This document shows positions 1 to 8,298 of a stretch of 23,569 nt of DNA, in pieces. Both the position numbers and the translations under genes were made by a program. The notes beneath the pieces are model-generated. The model did not search any database. It worked only from the letters and a program-made list of their open reading frames with translations, and was not told the origin of the DNA. The stretch covers positions 1-23,569 of the forward strand of contig CAKUEZ010000025.1 in assembly GCA_934646965.1 (NCBI GenBank). The letters are read 5' to 3'. The stretch is from an uncultured Collinsella sp. (GTDB lineage: Bacteria > Actinomycetota > Coriobacteriia > Coriobacteriales > Coriobacteriaceae). Within the stretch, counting starts at the first letter, position 1; each line of letters starts with the position of its first letter.

Positions 1-165
1 GTACCTTAGCATCAGGTAACACGGAAGACAAAACTGTACAACGATGAACCAAAGCTTGCAGAAGGAGCCGACAGAGAACCTCTCGGATATAAACAATGAG
101 TAACACTCATGCCAGAGCGCCAAAAAAGAAGTGAGCGCATAAAGGACGATAAGTAGCTCCCACAC
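1..165 (-). CDS. partial hydrophobic (membrane) protein of the EPS operon, N-terminal 55 codons
   Basis: A minus-strand frame stays open from a GTG at 165 to the window edge. Its GTG shares one base with the TAG stop of the preceding glycosyltransferase, the tight coupling seen elsewhere in this operon, and a GGGGG run lies about ten bases upstream as a possible ribosome site. The 55 visible residues begin MWELLIVLYALTSFLALW and include a second hydrophobic stretch (LWFIVVQFCLPCYLML), so at least two membrane segments are likely. In EPS clusters an unassigned polytopic protein at this place is often the repeat-unit polymerase (Wzy) or flippase (Wzx). That identity is only a guess from context, because no diagnostic motif is visible. 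The other two minus frames are closed by stops within this stretch. Confidence 0.5.
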   Translation of the reverse strand, partial: MWELLIVLYALTSFLALWHECYSLFISERFSVGSFCKLWFIVVQFCLPCYLMLRY

Positions 166-1253
166 TAAGCATCGCCCCCATAGATGCGATTAAAATATGC
201 TTCCCATCGAGCAAACGTCTCTTCAGGAAGAAATCGACCCATACTATTCGCAGCTTCTGCGCCGACAGACTCACGCAACGAATGATTCTCAACAACTGAA
301 TTCACGCGACAAGATAGAGCGGCTTCATCACCAGTTGCGATAAGAAATCCATTCTCGCCGTCAACAATAAGTTCAGCAGGTCCGCCGCAAGGACAATCTG
401 TGGCTAGGCAAGGCAATCCCATGGCCATAGCCTCCATGAGGGCATTGGGCATCCCCTCATAATCCGAGGTCATAAGAAACCCAATTGCACTAGAGAGTAC
501 AGATGGGACATCATGGGTTTGGCCTTCAAGCGAAACACTTGAGGAAAGGCCAAGACGAAAAATAAGATTCTCAAGATCTTTATGCTGTGGACCGGCACCG
601 AATATCTTTAACTTTTGCTCAGGATGGCTTTTAATTACCTCCGCAAAAGCTTTAATCATCATCGGATAATTTTTTTGCGAAGTGAGCCTACCAATAGCAA
701 CCCAATAGTTTTCCTCGCCCGATCGCTCGGTCTCAAAAAAGATATGAGCCACCTCGTTGGGAATCACTCTGGACTTTTCGCGAAGGCGCTCTGGGAACCA
801 CTCAGATGCCTGCTTGGTTTGGAAAACACAGCCGTCCGCCAGGAGAGGCATGAGAACTTTGCCAACGAATGAGCCAACCTTTCCCGAATACTCTCTATTC
901 GGATCGTTACGCACCGAAACAATATTTTTGCACGGAAGCCCAAATGATGAGATAAGTGCGCGAAAGTTCGGCTCCATCATGAACGATAGAACTATATCGG
1001 GTGCTTCTTCTTTTATAATTTTCCGAAGCTTTTGAATGCGAGAAACATTTCTTTTAATCCGTGACTGTTCAAGTTGTTTTCCTTCCAGAGAAAACCTGCG
1101 ACCCTTGCTCGAGAAGTAATACTCACCTGAATGTTCAAATGAAGTCACAAGGATGGACTCATGCCCCGTATCGGCGAAGGATGATGCGAGCTGCGTAATC
1201 ACACGCTCCGCGCCGCCCTCATAGATTTGATTTATATAAAATAGAATCTTCAT
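165..1253 (-). CDS. GT4 family glycosyltransferase, EPS/CPS assembly
   Basis: A 362-residue GT-B fold retaining glycosyltransferase, expected to add a sugar from a nucleotide donor to the lipid-linked repeat unit on the cytoplasmic face of the membrane. The N-terminal acceptor domain has the GGAER motif at residues 13-17. The donor domain has GRLTSQK at 188-194, which normally contacts the nucleotide phosphates, the E-x7-E pair at E266 and E274 (EGMPNALME), and a DCPCGGPAELI segment at 286-296 typical of the PglH/AmsD/EpsD-like branch. The ATG at 1253 follows AGGTAG at a normal distance and lies 10 bases after the stop of the deacetylase-like gene. Length fits the family. Donor, acceptor and linkage cannot be read from the sequence. 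Confidence 0.88.
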   Translation of the reverse strand: MKILFYINQIYEGGAERVITQLASSFADTGHESILVTSFEHSGEYYFSSKGRRFSLEGKQLEQSRIKRNVSRIQKLRKIIKEEAPDIVLSFMMEPNFRALISSFGLPCKNIVSVRNDPNREYSGKVGSFVGKVLMPLLADGCVFQTKQASEWFPERLREKSRVIPNEVAHIFFETERSGEENYWVAIGRLTSQKNYPMMIKAFAEVIKSHPEQKLKIFGAGPQHKDLENLIFRLGLSSSVSLEGQTHDVPSVLSSAIGFLMTSDYEGMPNALMEAMAMGLPCLATDCPCGGPAELIVDGENGFLIATGDEAALSCRVNSVVENHSLRESVGAEAANSMGRFLPEETFARWEAYFNRIYGGDA

Positions 1254-1263
1254 TAGGTACTAC

Positions 1264-1974
1264 CTATGCTCTTCGAGCAAAGTAAAGCTTGCGAGCAATG
1301 AAATCCAAAACACTTGGTCCGTTCTTCACCTGGCTCGTCGGGAACGGGATGAACGTGTTGTAATTCTTGATAAGAAACGACTCAAGCTGATTAAAGTCAG
1401 ATTCGCACATAATATTAGGGTGATAGCAGAAAGTTACCACGGGTATCTTTAAAGACCTGACCCTGCCAGACTGCTGAGGAACAAAAGTAAACCCGTTCTT
1501 AGAGTAAGGGGCAAGAGCGACAGTATCCGAAACGATACGGATATCGCTCTCAGACCGCAATGCTTCAAGCGTATTCAAATCAAAAGTGTGAGAGGGCGCA
1601 AAGAAAACCCGCGGATGGATGCCGTGCTCCGCAAGCTCAGAAACACCGCGTGATATCTTCTCACGCTGATCCTTCAGGGGCAGACCAGCGAACTCCGAGC
1701 GCCTGTTAACAGGATTCAAACCGCCATCTTCTGTAGCGTACACGTGTGTGCACCCATGCAAGGCGAGCTCCCAACCCTTTTCGCGCCATCCTTCAACACG
1801 ATTCCAATACGTATCGTCCTTAGGATATATAACGAGATCGGGATCTTCGACCATGGGAATCAAACCAACGAGAGGCTTAATCCCATGATTATCAAGGATC
1901 AATTCAACACGATCCCATTTCTCGACATCCCAATGCGGGCATGCATCGTCAAGCCGCATGATGTACTTCGTCAA
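1264..1974 (-). CDS. polysaccharide deacetylase-like protein (DUF2334 type)
   Basis: A 236-residue protein with the layout of the NodB/DUF2334 carbohydrate-esterase superfamily. It starts with RLDDACPHW, with D9/D10 as the usual metal and catalytic aspartates; then HGCTH at 73-77 supplies the two metal-binding histidines (H73, H77); then FFAPSHTFD at 124-132 and CYHPN at 183-187 supply the late-motif residues. The family removes N- or O-acetyl groups from polysaccharides. There is no signal peptide, so it probably acts on a lipid-linked or nucleotide-sugar intermediate in the cytoplasm. The start is a TTG whose last bases overlap the upstream TGA (TTGA overlap), with AAAGGAA six bases before it, which makes the rare start credible. 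It sits between two GT4 genes. The exact substrate is unknown. Confidence 0.75.
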   Translation of the reverse strand: MTKYIMRLDDACPHWDVEKWDRVELILDNHGIKPLVGLIPMVEDPDLVIYPKDDTYWNRVEGWREKGWELALHGCTHVYATEDGGLNPVNRRSEFAGLPLKDQREKISRGVSELAEHGIHPRVFFAPSHTFDLNTLEALRSESDIRIVSDTVALAPYSKNGFTFVPQQSGRVRSLKIPVVTFCYHPNIMCESDFNQLESFLIKNYNTFIPFPTSQVKNGPSVLDFIARKLYFARRA

Positions 1975-3083
1975 CGGCGTTTCCTTTCGTTAGCTAAGCG
2001 TTCTGCCTTTTCATACAGATCAACGAGCTTTCGCGCAGAATCGTGGATATCGAAACCAGCCGCTTCGATATCGCGTCTTGCATCAATCCTGAATGGAATC
2101 GTTATAGAATCAACCCACAGTCTCGGGTCATCAATAGGTAACCGAGTAACCGCATCGCATATATCCACATCATGCGTCAATGTATCGGAGATATAGCAAG
2201 GCAATCCCGAGGCAAGGGCCTCCACAACCGAAACCGGAAGACCCTCCCATTTAGATGGAAAGAGAAAAGCGTCCATCGCTTGAAGTAGTTCGGGTACGTC
2301 AGAACGATTTCCTAGAAGAACAATCGAATCAGTTAGACCCTCAGACTCGATTGCATATTCGATTTGGCTGCGAAGAGGGCCGTCACCCACCAGTAGCAAA
2401 AGAGAGTTGGGATACTTCTTCTTTAGCCCCTTGAACACATCAATCAAGAAGCCGTGGTTCTTCGATTCGTGAAGCCTTCCGACATGACCAAAGACTAACT
2501 TGCCATCCAACCCAAGCTGTACACGTAGTCTTGAACGGTCGCTCTCGTCAAATGCATATCTATCAATATCGATAGCGTTCGGAAGGTATAGATAGCGGTC
2601 GCTATTGAAAGCGCGATCACCGAAAAGCCACCTACCCGCCTCACTTGAGCATCCAACAAAGAAGTCAGACTCAAAGCGTATCGGGTATTGAAGCGCTGCC
2701 TTGACAACAGCTTTTATCCCACCATCATTCCTAGTGCTATGGCTATGGACGATAGTCGCCAAACCGGCTTTTTTGGCAACAGGCACTACGAGAGATGCAG
2801 TAGATCGCATGTGCGAATGAAGAATGCACCACTCTTCATGATCAGAGAAAAAAGAGTTCCAATTTGAGACGAACTCGAGGAGACCTGCAGACTCCAAAGA
2901 CGGCAGATGAAAGACCCGGCCGCCATATGAGCAGACAAGAGAATCAAGGTCTCCGGAAACCGGATCATGAGTGACGAAGTCAAACTGCCACTCATTGCGA
3001 TCAATCTCCTTATAGAGATTCAAAATAGCGCTCTGCGCACCGCCCCTGTCTAAGCTACCTATGTATTGAAGAACGCGTCTCAT
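1971..3083 (-). CDS. GT4 family glycosyltransferase, EPS/CPS assembly
   Basis: A 370-residue GT-B glycosyltransferase resembling the EpsF/CapM-like branch. Visible marks are RGGAQSAI at residues 13-20 in the acceptor domain, the HSHMRSTA and VHSHSTR segments near 89-118 that are common in EpsF-like enzymes, GRLHESKN at 202-209 for donor phosphate binding, VGDGPLR at 232-238, and the E-x7-E pair E280/E288 within EGLPVSVVE. The predicted role is transfer of one sugar to the growing repeat unit at the inner membrane. Its stop overlaps the TTG start of the deacetylase-like gene, so the two are translationally coupled. Six bases separate it from the broken acyltransferase upstream. Donor and linkage cannot be deduced. 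Confidence 0.88.
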   Translation of the reverse strand: MRRVLQYIGSLDRGGAQSAILNLYKEIDRNEWQFDFVTHDPVSGDLDSLVCSYGGRVFHLPSLESAGLLEFVSNWNSFFSDHEEWCILHSHMRSTASLVVPVAKKAGLATIVHSHSTRNDGGIKAVVKAALQYPIRFESDFFVGCSSEAGRWLFGDRAFNSDRYLYLPNAIDIDRYAFDESDRSRLRVQLGLDGKLVFGHVGRLHESKNHGFLIDVFKGLKKKYPNSLLLLVGDGPLRSQIEYAIESEGLTDSIVLLGNRSDVPELLQAMDAFLFPSKWEGLPVSVVEALASGLPCYISDTLTHDVDICDAVTRLPIDDPRLWVDSITIPFRIDARRDIEAAGFDIHDSARKLVDLYEKAERLANERKRR

Positions 3084-3089
3084 ATCTGC

Positions 3090-3651
3090 CTACTTATTTT
3101 TAAGCAAGCTAGTTTGGCGCTTCTGCACACAGACAGAGTCATCGGGAATGTGGCCCTTGACCACACTCCCAGCGGCGACGATGCATCCGTTACCGATGTT
3201 GGTGCCTTTAAGAATGATGGTTCCAGCCCCGATCCAGCAATTGGATCCAATTTTGACGTCACCGTAAGCGAATTCCCCGTCAACAGGAACCCCCCCCCCG
3301 GAAGATATGGTCATGATCATAAACGAGCACATTGGGCCCGAACTCGCAGCAATCACCAACAGTTATTGAAGAGCGACAATTGAACTGACATCCTGAATTT
3401 AGAAAAACACCATTACCAAATGATAGGTTTCCATCCCCCTGAACATTGAAGGAGCAACGCCCTCTAGTGCGAAGCCTGCTGCCAAAATCGACCATTGATC
3501 GTGCAGAGAGTTCGATACCGTCAGATAGGGCAAGACATGTAACTGGATTGAATTTCAGATTAGAACCGTGTAAAAGTTTTCCAAAACCAAGGCGCAAGTT
3601 CGTTGTTGCAACACGGATAGCAGCACGCAAATATTTTTTGGGATTACGCAT
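3090..3651 (-). pseudogene. hexapeptide-repeat acyltransferase, frameshifted at a G10 tract (possibly phase-variable, OFF)
   Basis: The gene is split over two minus-strand frames that meet at ten consecutive G on the coding strand. The first frame starts at ATG 3651, overlapping the upstream GT4 by 8 bases, and reads through hexapeptide-like repeats to FGPNVLVYDHDHIFRGGG before a premature TGA. The second frame continues as GGVPVDGEF and then VKIGSNCWIGAGTIILKG and AAGSVV, a typical left-handed beta-helix O-acetyltransferase end. With 9 or 12 G instead of 10, one 186- or 187-residue protein results. YDHDH probably contains the catalytic histidine. The family uses acetyl-CoA to O- or N-acetylate sugars. 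The final GNPAK motif of many relatives is replaced here. It could be a real contingency gene, a dead gene, or a homopolymer sequencing error. Confidence 0.85.
3290..3299 (-). repeat. homopolymer tract G10 (coding strand) inside the acyltransferase gene
   Basis: Ten consecutive C on the plus strand, G on the coding strand, lie exactly where the acyltransferase reading frame breaks. Tracts of this length slip readily during replication and are the classic basis of phase variation in surface-glycan genes. Frame arithmetic: CGG uses two G and GTT uses one, so tract lengths divisible by three keep the full protein in frame and 10 does not. Confidence 0.9.
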
Positions 3652-4762
3652 TTTCTACCCCCATCGCGTCGCAAATTACCTCATTTACTTTTCGAACATC
3701 GAAGATTTCCTCTGCCATTCGCCGACTCTCTAGACCCATCTTTTCCTTCAAGCCGGGTTCCTCGATGAGATCCATCATTGCATTCGCAATTGCTTCGGGA
3801 TCCTGCGGCGGAACAAGGAATCCGTTGACACCGTCTTTCACAACCTCACGGCAACCTACGGCGTCAGCGACGATAAGAGGCCTACCGGTCGACATGGCCT
3901 CGAGTGCAGACTTTGGCGTGCCCTCGCCATAGTAGGAAGGCAACACGAATACGGACGACGCTTCCTGAAACGGACGTACATAATCTTGCTTACCGTGAAA
4001 TACGACGGTTCCTTCATCGATATATGGTTGAATATCATCAATCTTAAGAGCAGTAGGGTTGGTATCAAATGGCCCGACCAAGTCAAACCCCACTTCCGGA
4101 TGTACCTTTTTCACCATGCGAGCAGCCTCGAGGTAGTCAAGGACACCCTTACCGCGAACAAGTCGGCCGACGAAGAGAAATGACATTCTCGAGGGCAAGG
4201 GAGCTAGGGAATACTCTGCGGTATTCACGCCAGATCCGCGAGTAAGCACAGCCTTCTCGCGGCTAAGGATACGAAGCCCCTCGAAAACCTCAACGTCTTC
4301 CATGTTCTGAAAGAAAACGACCTTGGCATTACGCATAGCATGACGGTACTCAGCGGAGACAATAGCGCGGACAAGTCTCGACTTTGCGTCCTTCGCACGA
4401 AAGACGGAGCCGAGGCCACCCATCATTACGTAGACATCTTCTATGCCGAGCTCGTGTGCAGCCATGCAACCGTAAATATTCGGCTTGGCTTGGTACGTCC
4501 ACACCTTATCGGGTTTTTCCTCGGCGAGAAGCTTCTTAAGTGCACCTTTAGTCGCAAGGTCGGATACTGGGTTCATCCCGTTCCGCGAGATCGGATAGGT
4601 GCGGTATGAAACACCGTGCTTCTTAAAATAAGGATCCCATTCCTCATGAGGTTCGTCACCAAATACCACGACCTCTGAACCTCGACGAATAAACTCATCA
4701 ATCATGTCGATACGAAACTTAGAGATGGACCAGGTAGCAGCTGTGATAACACAAATTTTCAT
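3644..4762 (-). CDS. GT4 family glycosyltransferase, EPS/CPS assembly (early transfer step likely)
   Basis: A 372-residue GT-B glycosyltransferase. The N-terminus MKICVITAATWSISKFR followed by a YQAKPNIYG segment near residues 90-98 and MMGGLGSVF at 113-121 is the pattern of PglA-like transferases that add the second sugar to an undecaprenyl-PP-linked sugar. The donor half shows VGRLVRGKG at 198-206 (R200, K205) and the E-x7-E pair E280/E288 in EGTPKSALE. The gene follows the priming transferase with a gap of two bases, which fits an enzyme acting directly after priming. AGAAAG lies about seven bases before its ATG. Its end overlaps the start of the acyltransferase. The assignment to the second transfer step is inferred from position and resemblance only. 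Confidence 0.88.
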   Translation of the reverse strand: MKICVITAATWSISKFRIDMIDEFIRRGSEVVVFGDEPHEEWDPYFKKHGVSYRTYPISRNGMNPVSDLATKGALKKLLAEEKPDKVWTYQAKPNIYGCMAAHELGIEDVYVMMGGLGSVFRAKDAKSRLVRAIVSAEYRHAMRNAKVVFFQNMEDVEVFEGLRILSREKAVLTRGSGVNTAEYSLAPLPSRMSFLFVGRLVRGKGVLDYLEAARMVKKVHPEVGFDLVGPFDTNPTALKIDDIQPYIDEGTVVFHGKQDYVRPFQEASSVFVLPSYYGEGTPKSALEAMSTGRPLIVADAVGCREVVKDGVNGFLVPPQDPEAIANAMMDLIEEPGLKEKMGLESRRMAEEIFDVRKVNEVICDAMGVENA

Positions 4763-4764
4763 TG

Positions 4765-5520
4765 TTAGTCTTTCTGTGCTGGCGCATTGGAATCGACAAG
4801 ATTGGCTTCAGGTTTAGCGAACTCGCCTTCCACAACTTCGGAACCAGATAGTTTCGAAAATGTGCCAAAGAAGCATTTCAAGTCGAAGATAACGCTTCGG
4901 CGGCGCGTATACTCGCCGTCGAGAACTGACTTCGCCTCGATAGTCAGCTCGTCACGCCCGTTAATCTGCGCCCAACCAGTGAGGCCCGGCCGTATATTAT
5001 TGGCGCCATAGGTATCGCGCGCGGCTACGAGATCGAACTGGCTCCACAATGCAGGACGAGGACCAATGACTGACATATCCCCCTTAAAGATGTTCCAAAG
5101 CTGCGGTAGCTCATCCAAGCTTAGCTTACGCAAAGCAGGACCCACGGGAGTCAACCAGTCGCTAGCGTTTATCATATGGCTTGGCAAATCAGGGGTATCA
5201 ATCCGCATTGTTCGAAACTTATAGATGTCGAAAAGATTCTTATCTCTTCCGACACGCTTCTGTTTAAAGATGACAGGACCTGGACTCGTAAGCTTTACAG
5301 CCAGAGCTGTTCCTGCAATTAACGGACTCAGCACGATAAGGCCTAAACCGCTTGAGATAATGTCAAACGCACGCTTAACGAAGCGATATGCAGGCTTTCC
5401 GTCAAGTTCAAGCTCATCCGCAACCGATTCAGGAACAGAAGTGAGGGCATACACTGCAGGTGCATCAGAAGGAGAAAGGTTCGCGTTCATGGCCTGTTCT
5501 GTAGTCTTAATTTCAGTCAT
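4765..5520 (-). CDS. priming sugar-phosphate transferase (bacterial sugar transferase family)
   Basis: A 251-residue polyprenyl-phosphate hexose-1-phosphate transferase, which starts repeat-unit synthesis by moving a sugar-1-phosphate from a UDP-sugar onto undecaprenyl phosphate at the cytoplasmic membrane. It has one hydrophobic or re-entrant helix near residues 52-78, then KQKRVGRD at 87-94, KFRTMR at 101-106, the catalytic DELPQL at 136-141, GPRP at 153-156, and RPGLTGWAQINGR at 177-189. This is the short PglC/EpsL-like form without the four extra membrane helices of WbaP. A non-conserved tail of about 40 N-terminal residues precedes the core, and the C-terminus carries another 20. ATG 5520 is six bases after the CapD-like gene. 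The sugar, glucose, galactose or an N-acetyl diamino sugar, cannot be told. Confidence 0.92.
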   Translation of the reverse strand: MTEIKTTEQAMNANLSPSDAPAVYALTSVPESVADELELDGKPAYRFVKRAFDIISSGLGLIVLSPLIAGTALAVKLTSPGPVIFKQKRVGRDKNLFDIYKFRTMRIDTPDLPSHMINASDWLTPVGPALRKLSLDELPQLWNIFKGDMSVIGPRPALWSQFDLVAARDTYGANNIRPGLTGWAQINGRDELTIEAKSVLDGEYTRRRSVIFDLKCFFGTFSKLSGSEVVEGEFAKPEANLVDSNAPAQKD

Positions 5521-5526
5521 AAGCGC

Positions 5527-7407
5527 CTAATCGTTAAACTGCGGATGATACGTAGGAACAACCTCGGCGAGAACGGACTTAACGGTGTCGTTATCCTTGT
5601 CGAGGCAGTCGTGAAGCTTCTCGAGCTTGTCTTGAATCTCTTCCATCTTGTCGGCTTCGGCCGTGGAGATACGGATCTCCGAATGCTCGGTAGGCAGGAG
5701 CTGCTCGTTATCCATGAGGAGCTCCTCGTACATCTTTTCGCCCGGGCGAAGTCCGACTTCCTTGATTTTGATATCCTTACCGGGCTTAAGACCGCTGAGC
5801 GTGATGAGGTTCACGGCGAGGTCATAGATCTTGACCGGCTCACCCATGTCCAGAACAAAAATCTCGCCGCCATGAGCAAGCGCACCAGCAGTAATGACTA
5901 GCTTGCTGGCCTCGGGGATGGTCATAAAGTAACGCGTGATGTCCTTGTGCGTAATGGTGATGGGACCGCCCTCGCGAAGCTGACGCTTAAACAGCGGGAT
6001 AACCGATCCATGGCTGCCAAGTACATTGCCAAAGCGGACGGCGGTAAAGATTGTTTTGCTGTTAGCTGCGTAATACTGAACGATCATTTCGTCCATACGT
6101 TTCGTGGCACCCATTACGTTCGTGGGATTAACGGCCTTATCGGTTGAAATTTGCACATAATGGCTGCACTGATATTTGTCGGCAAGGCGAACCACGTTGA
6201 GCGTGCCAAAGACATTGTTCTCAATTGCCTCGCGCGCATTGCCCTCCATAAGGGGAACGTGCTTATGAGCGGCGGCATGGAAAACAACCTGCGGGCGGTA
6301 CTTCTCAAAGACCTTTGTAATCGCAGGAAGATGCGTAATGGAGCCGATATAAACCTGGATATCGGTGCCCTGATCGCGAGCAGCCTTAACGATGTCGTGA
6401 TACAGCTCGTAGGTCGTGTTCTCGTAAATGTCGAAGAGAACAATCTGTGCGGGCTTGGCGGGAAGCAGCTGACGCACAAGCTCGGAACCGATAGATCCGC
6501 CACCGCCAGTGACTAGAACGCGTTTGCCTGTGACGTAACCCATCTGGTTCAGGTCAAGCGACTTCTCCTCGCGAGAAAGCAAGTCGCTGATTTCGACTTC
6601 ACGAAGGGCAACTCTACCAACCCCATCTTGCGGAATATCGCGAACGTTGGGGAGCGTAAGCACCCTAAGGCCCGTCTTCATGCACAGATCATAAATACGC
6701 TGACGCTCCTCGAGCGAAGCGCTCGGAATGGCGACAACAATTTGCTCAGCTTCACAAGCATGTGCGATAGCGGGAATATCCTTGCACGTACCGCACACCT
6801 TAATGTCGTGAATGCGCTGATTTTGCTTATTGGGGTCATCGTCGACAACGGCAACCGGATCGCCAATCATGTCAGGATCGCCGTTGAGCATACGCTTGAT
6901 GGAAAGCGAACCGGTCTCCCCCGCTCCTACGATAAGCGTGCGCGGGAGATGGGCATCGGAATTGCTTTTAAAACGCCAGAGCTGGCTTCCGTAGACGGCA
7001 CGAATGGCAAAGCGGCCACCGCCGCAAATGATAAGAACAAGGGCCCACGCCATGACATCCTCGCGAAGCGACATGCCCTTGCCAGAGACCACGTTAAAGA
7101 TAATGTCGCCAATAATAGAGCCAACGGTAACAGCGGCGACAATGCGACCGGCTTCAGAAATACTTGCATAGCGCCAGAGGCTGCTATACATGTGGAAGAA
7201 CCAAAAGACGACAACGTTGACAAGCGCGAGCATAAATATTGCCGGACATGCTCCGGCTGCCCCGCCTATCGTTGCCCAATGCTGCGTTCCCCACGATGCG
7301 ACAAACACAGCTATAAACGTAGCTGCGATGTCATATACCATCAACGCATACGGTTCAAAGGCGCTCAGCTTCCCCTTTTGCTTTGCGCTCTTAGATTCGG
7401 TGTTCAA
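5527..7407 (-). CDS. membrane nucleotide-sugar dehydratase/epimerase, CapD/EpsC family
   Basis: A 626-residue polysaccharide-biosynthesis protein of the CapD/EpsC/PglF type, typically a UDP-GlcNAc 4,6-dehydratase or epimerase supplying an activated deoxy- or amino-sugar. Four hydrophobic helices lie roughly at residues 21-43, 54-74, 88-107 and 116-135. A first Rossmann-like domain carries GAGETG at 161-166, and the catalytic SDR domain has TGGGGSIGSE at 300-309 (NAD-binding), HAAAHKHVPLME at 377-388, and STDKAVNPTNVMGATKR at 421-437, where the usual YxxxK is replaced by MxxxK as is normal in this family. The start is a TTG with GGAAGAG about ten bases upstream; a later in-frame ATG at residue 23 is the alternative. 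It follows loaP by 86 bases and precedes the priming transferase by six. Confidence 0.92.
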   Translation of the reverse strand: MNTESKSAKQKGKLSAFEPYALMVYDIAATFIAVFVASWGTQHWATIGGAAGACPAIFMLALVNVVVFWFFHMYSSLWRYASISEAGRIVAAVTVGSIIGDIIFNVVSGKGMSLREDVMAWALVLIICGGGRFAIRAVYGSQLWRFKSNSDAHLPRTLIVGAGETGSLSIKRMLNGDPDMIGDPVAVVDDDPNKQNQRIHDIKVCGTCKDIPAIAHACEAEQIVVAIPSASLEERQRIYDLCMKTGLRVLTLPNVRDIPQDGVGRVALREVEISDLLSREEKSLDLNQMGYVTGKRVLVTGGGGSIGSELVRQLLPAKPAQIVLFDIYENTTYELYHDIVKAARDQGTDIQVYIGSITHLPAITKVFEKYRPQVVFHAAAHKHVPLMEGNAREAIENNVFGTLNVVRLADKYQCSHYVQISTDKAVNPTNVMGATKRMDEMIVQYYAANSKTIFTAVRFGNVLGSHGSVIPLFKRQLREGGPITITHKDITRYFMTIPEASKLVITAGALAHGGEIFVLDMGEPVKIYDLAVNLITLSGLKPGKDIKIKEVGLRPGEKMYEELLMDNEQLLPTEHSEIRISTAEADKMEEIQDKLEKLHDCLDKDNDTVKSVLAEVVPTYHPQFND

Positions 7408-7493
7408 ATCTCTTCTACTCTTCCCTATTGATCCCGTTGCCTACGTCCCCGCCCCCGAGGATCCTCCCCGTTCCGTTAAACAGTCGCCTGCAG

Positions 7494-8039
7494 CTAGGCG
7501 ATCGCCTTTTTGAGGTTTCGCATGACGCGCTGGTCGTTGGAAAGCACTGCGAGGCCCACGCGGGTGGTTACGCGTCGGCCGCACAGATCAAGCTCCAAAT
7601 AAGCAGTGCTCTTGCGTCTGTTAATACTTTTGATAAGGCCTTCGTGGCCAAGCAGCGGACCAGCCGTCACTACGACCTGGTCGCCGTCCTTTAAGGCCTC
7701 GCTCATGGGAACTACCCTGTCTCCTTTATGGGTAAAGCTGCCAATGAGCTGGGTCTCTTCTTTTGCCAGCGGCACAAACTGACCGTCTTGGGCAAGCACC
7801 CGGGCAAAGTCGTCCATGCGCAGCAGATACTGTTGCACGGTGCGGGGGTCTGCCGTATCGCAGATCAGATAACCGGGAAAGAGCGGCTTGGTCGTGTTGA
7901 CCCATTCGCCGTGTACCTTGATCTCGGTTTGATATTGGGGATAAAAGAGCTCTTGCATGGCGCCCTGTGGCACCACGCGCTCGATGCGCTCGCGCATTAT
8001 ATCTTCGCGACCGTTAATGACCTGGATCACATACCACAC
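7494..8039 (-). CDS. loaP: LoaP-like NusG paralogue, operon-specific antiterminator
   Basis: A 181-residue NusG/RfaH-family protein, first gene of the EPS operon. The N-terminal NGN domain covers about residues 1-105 and includes WYVIQVINGRED at 2-13 and the PLFPGYLIC segment at 52-60 that marks the RNA-polymerase-binding face. The KOW motif lies at about 117-150 (LKDGDQVVVTAGPLLGHEG). In LoaP and RfaH proteins known elsewhere, such factors let RNA polymerase read through terminators in long polysaccharide or antibiotic operons. The GTG at 8039 is preferred, because AAAGGGGG lies eight bases upstream and it yields the canonical MWYV start; GTG codons at 8045 and 8048 fall on or beside that site. 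The symbol is assigned by motif and context, and a general NusG function is less likely this close to EPS genes. Confidence 0.85.
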   Translation of the reverse strand: MWYVIQVINGREDIMRERIERVVPQGAMQELFYPQYQTEIKVHGEWVNTTKPLFPGYLICDTADPRTVQQYLLRMDDFARVLAQDGQFVPLAKEETQLIGSFTHKGDRVVPMSEALKDGDQVVVTAGPLLGHEGLIKSINRRKSTAYLELDLCGRRVTTRVGLAVLSNDQRVMRNLKKAIA

Positions 8040-8240
8040 GAGCACCACCCCCTTTGCTGTCTTACGTGTGGCTCACGGGGTTTGGGTATGGCTACGCCAG
8101 GGCGCTTGTGCGCGAAGGCGCTCCATATTCAAACCCTGAGCCCAGTCAGACAAGCACGTGGCTCTGCCCCACCGTGAACGGTATGTATGCGTGCAGTTGC
8201 TAGAGACGCGGCCGTGTATCGCAAAAATGACCGCATCCCC

Positions 8241-8298
8241 AGCTGGCTGCGTGCGGTCCAGTCAAGCGGGTACAAAACTGGACCGCACGCAAACAGCT
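8241..8298 (-). promoter_or_regulatory. strong hairpin in the leader of the loaP-EPS operon
   Basis: Perfect 14-bp arms TGCGTGCGGTCCAG (8248-8261) and CTGGACCGCACGCA (8278-8291) flank a 16-base loop. A 2x2 internal mismatch is followed by five more pairs, AGCTG with CAGCT. On the EPS strand the hairpin is about 200 bases before loaP. It has no U-tract, so it is not a standard intrinsic terminator. LoaP proteins studied elsewhere need an RNA hairpin in the operon leader, so a recruitment element is an attractive reading. A protein-binding DNA palindrome or a dispersed repeat is also possible. Confidence 0.6.

Noticed and set aside
107..295. 62-codon minus-strand frame at the end of the first GT4 gene
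   Set aside because: It overlaps the GT4 coding end in another frame; the GTG frame at 165, which is coupled to the GT4 stop and stays open to the edge, is the better candidate.
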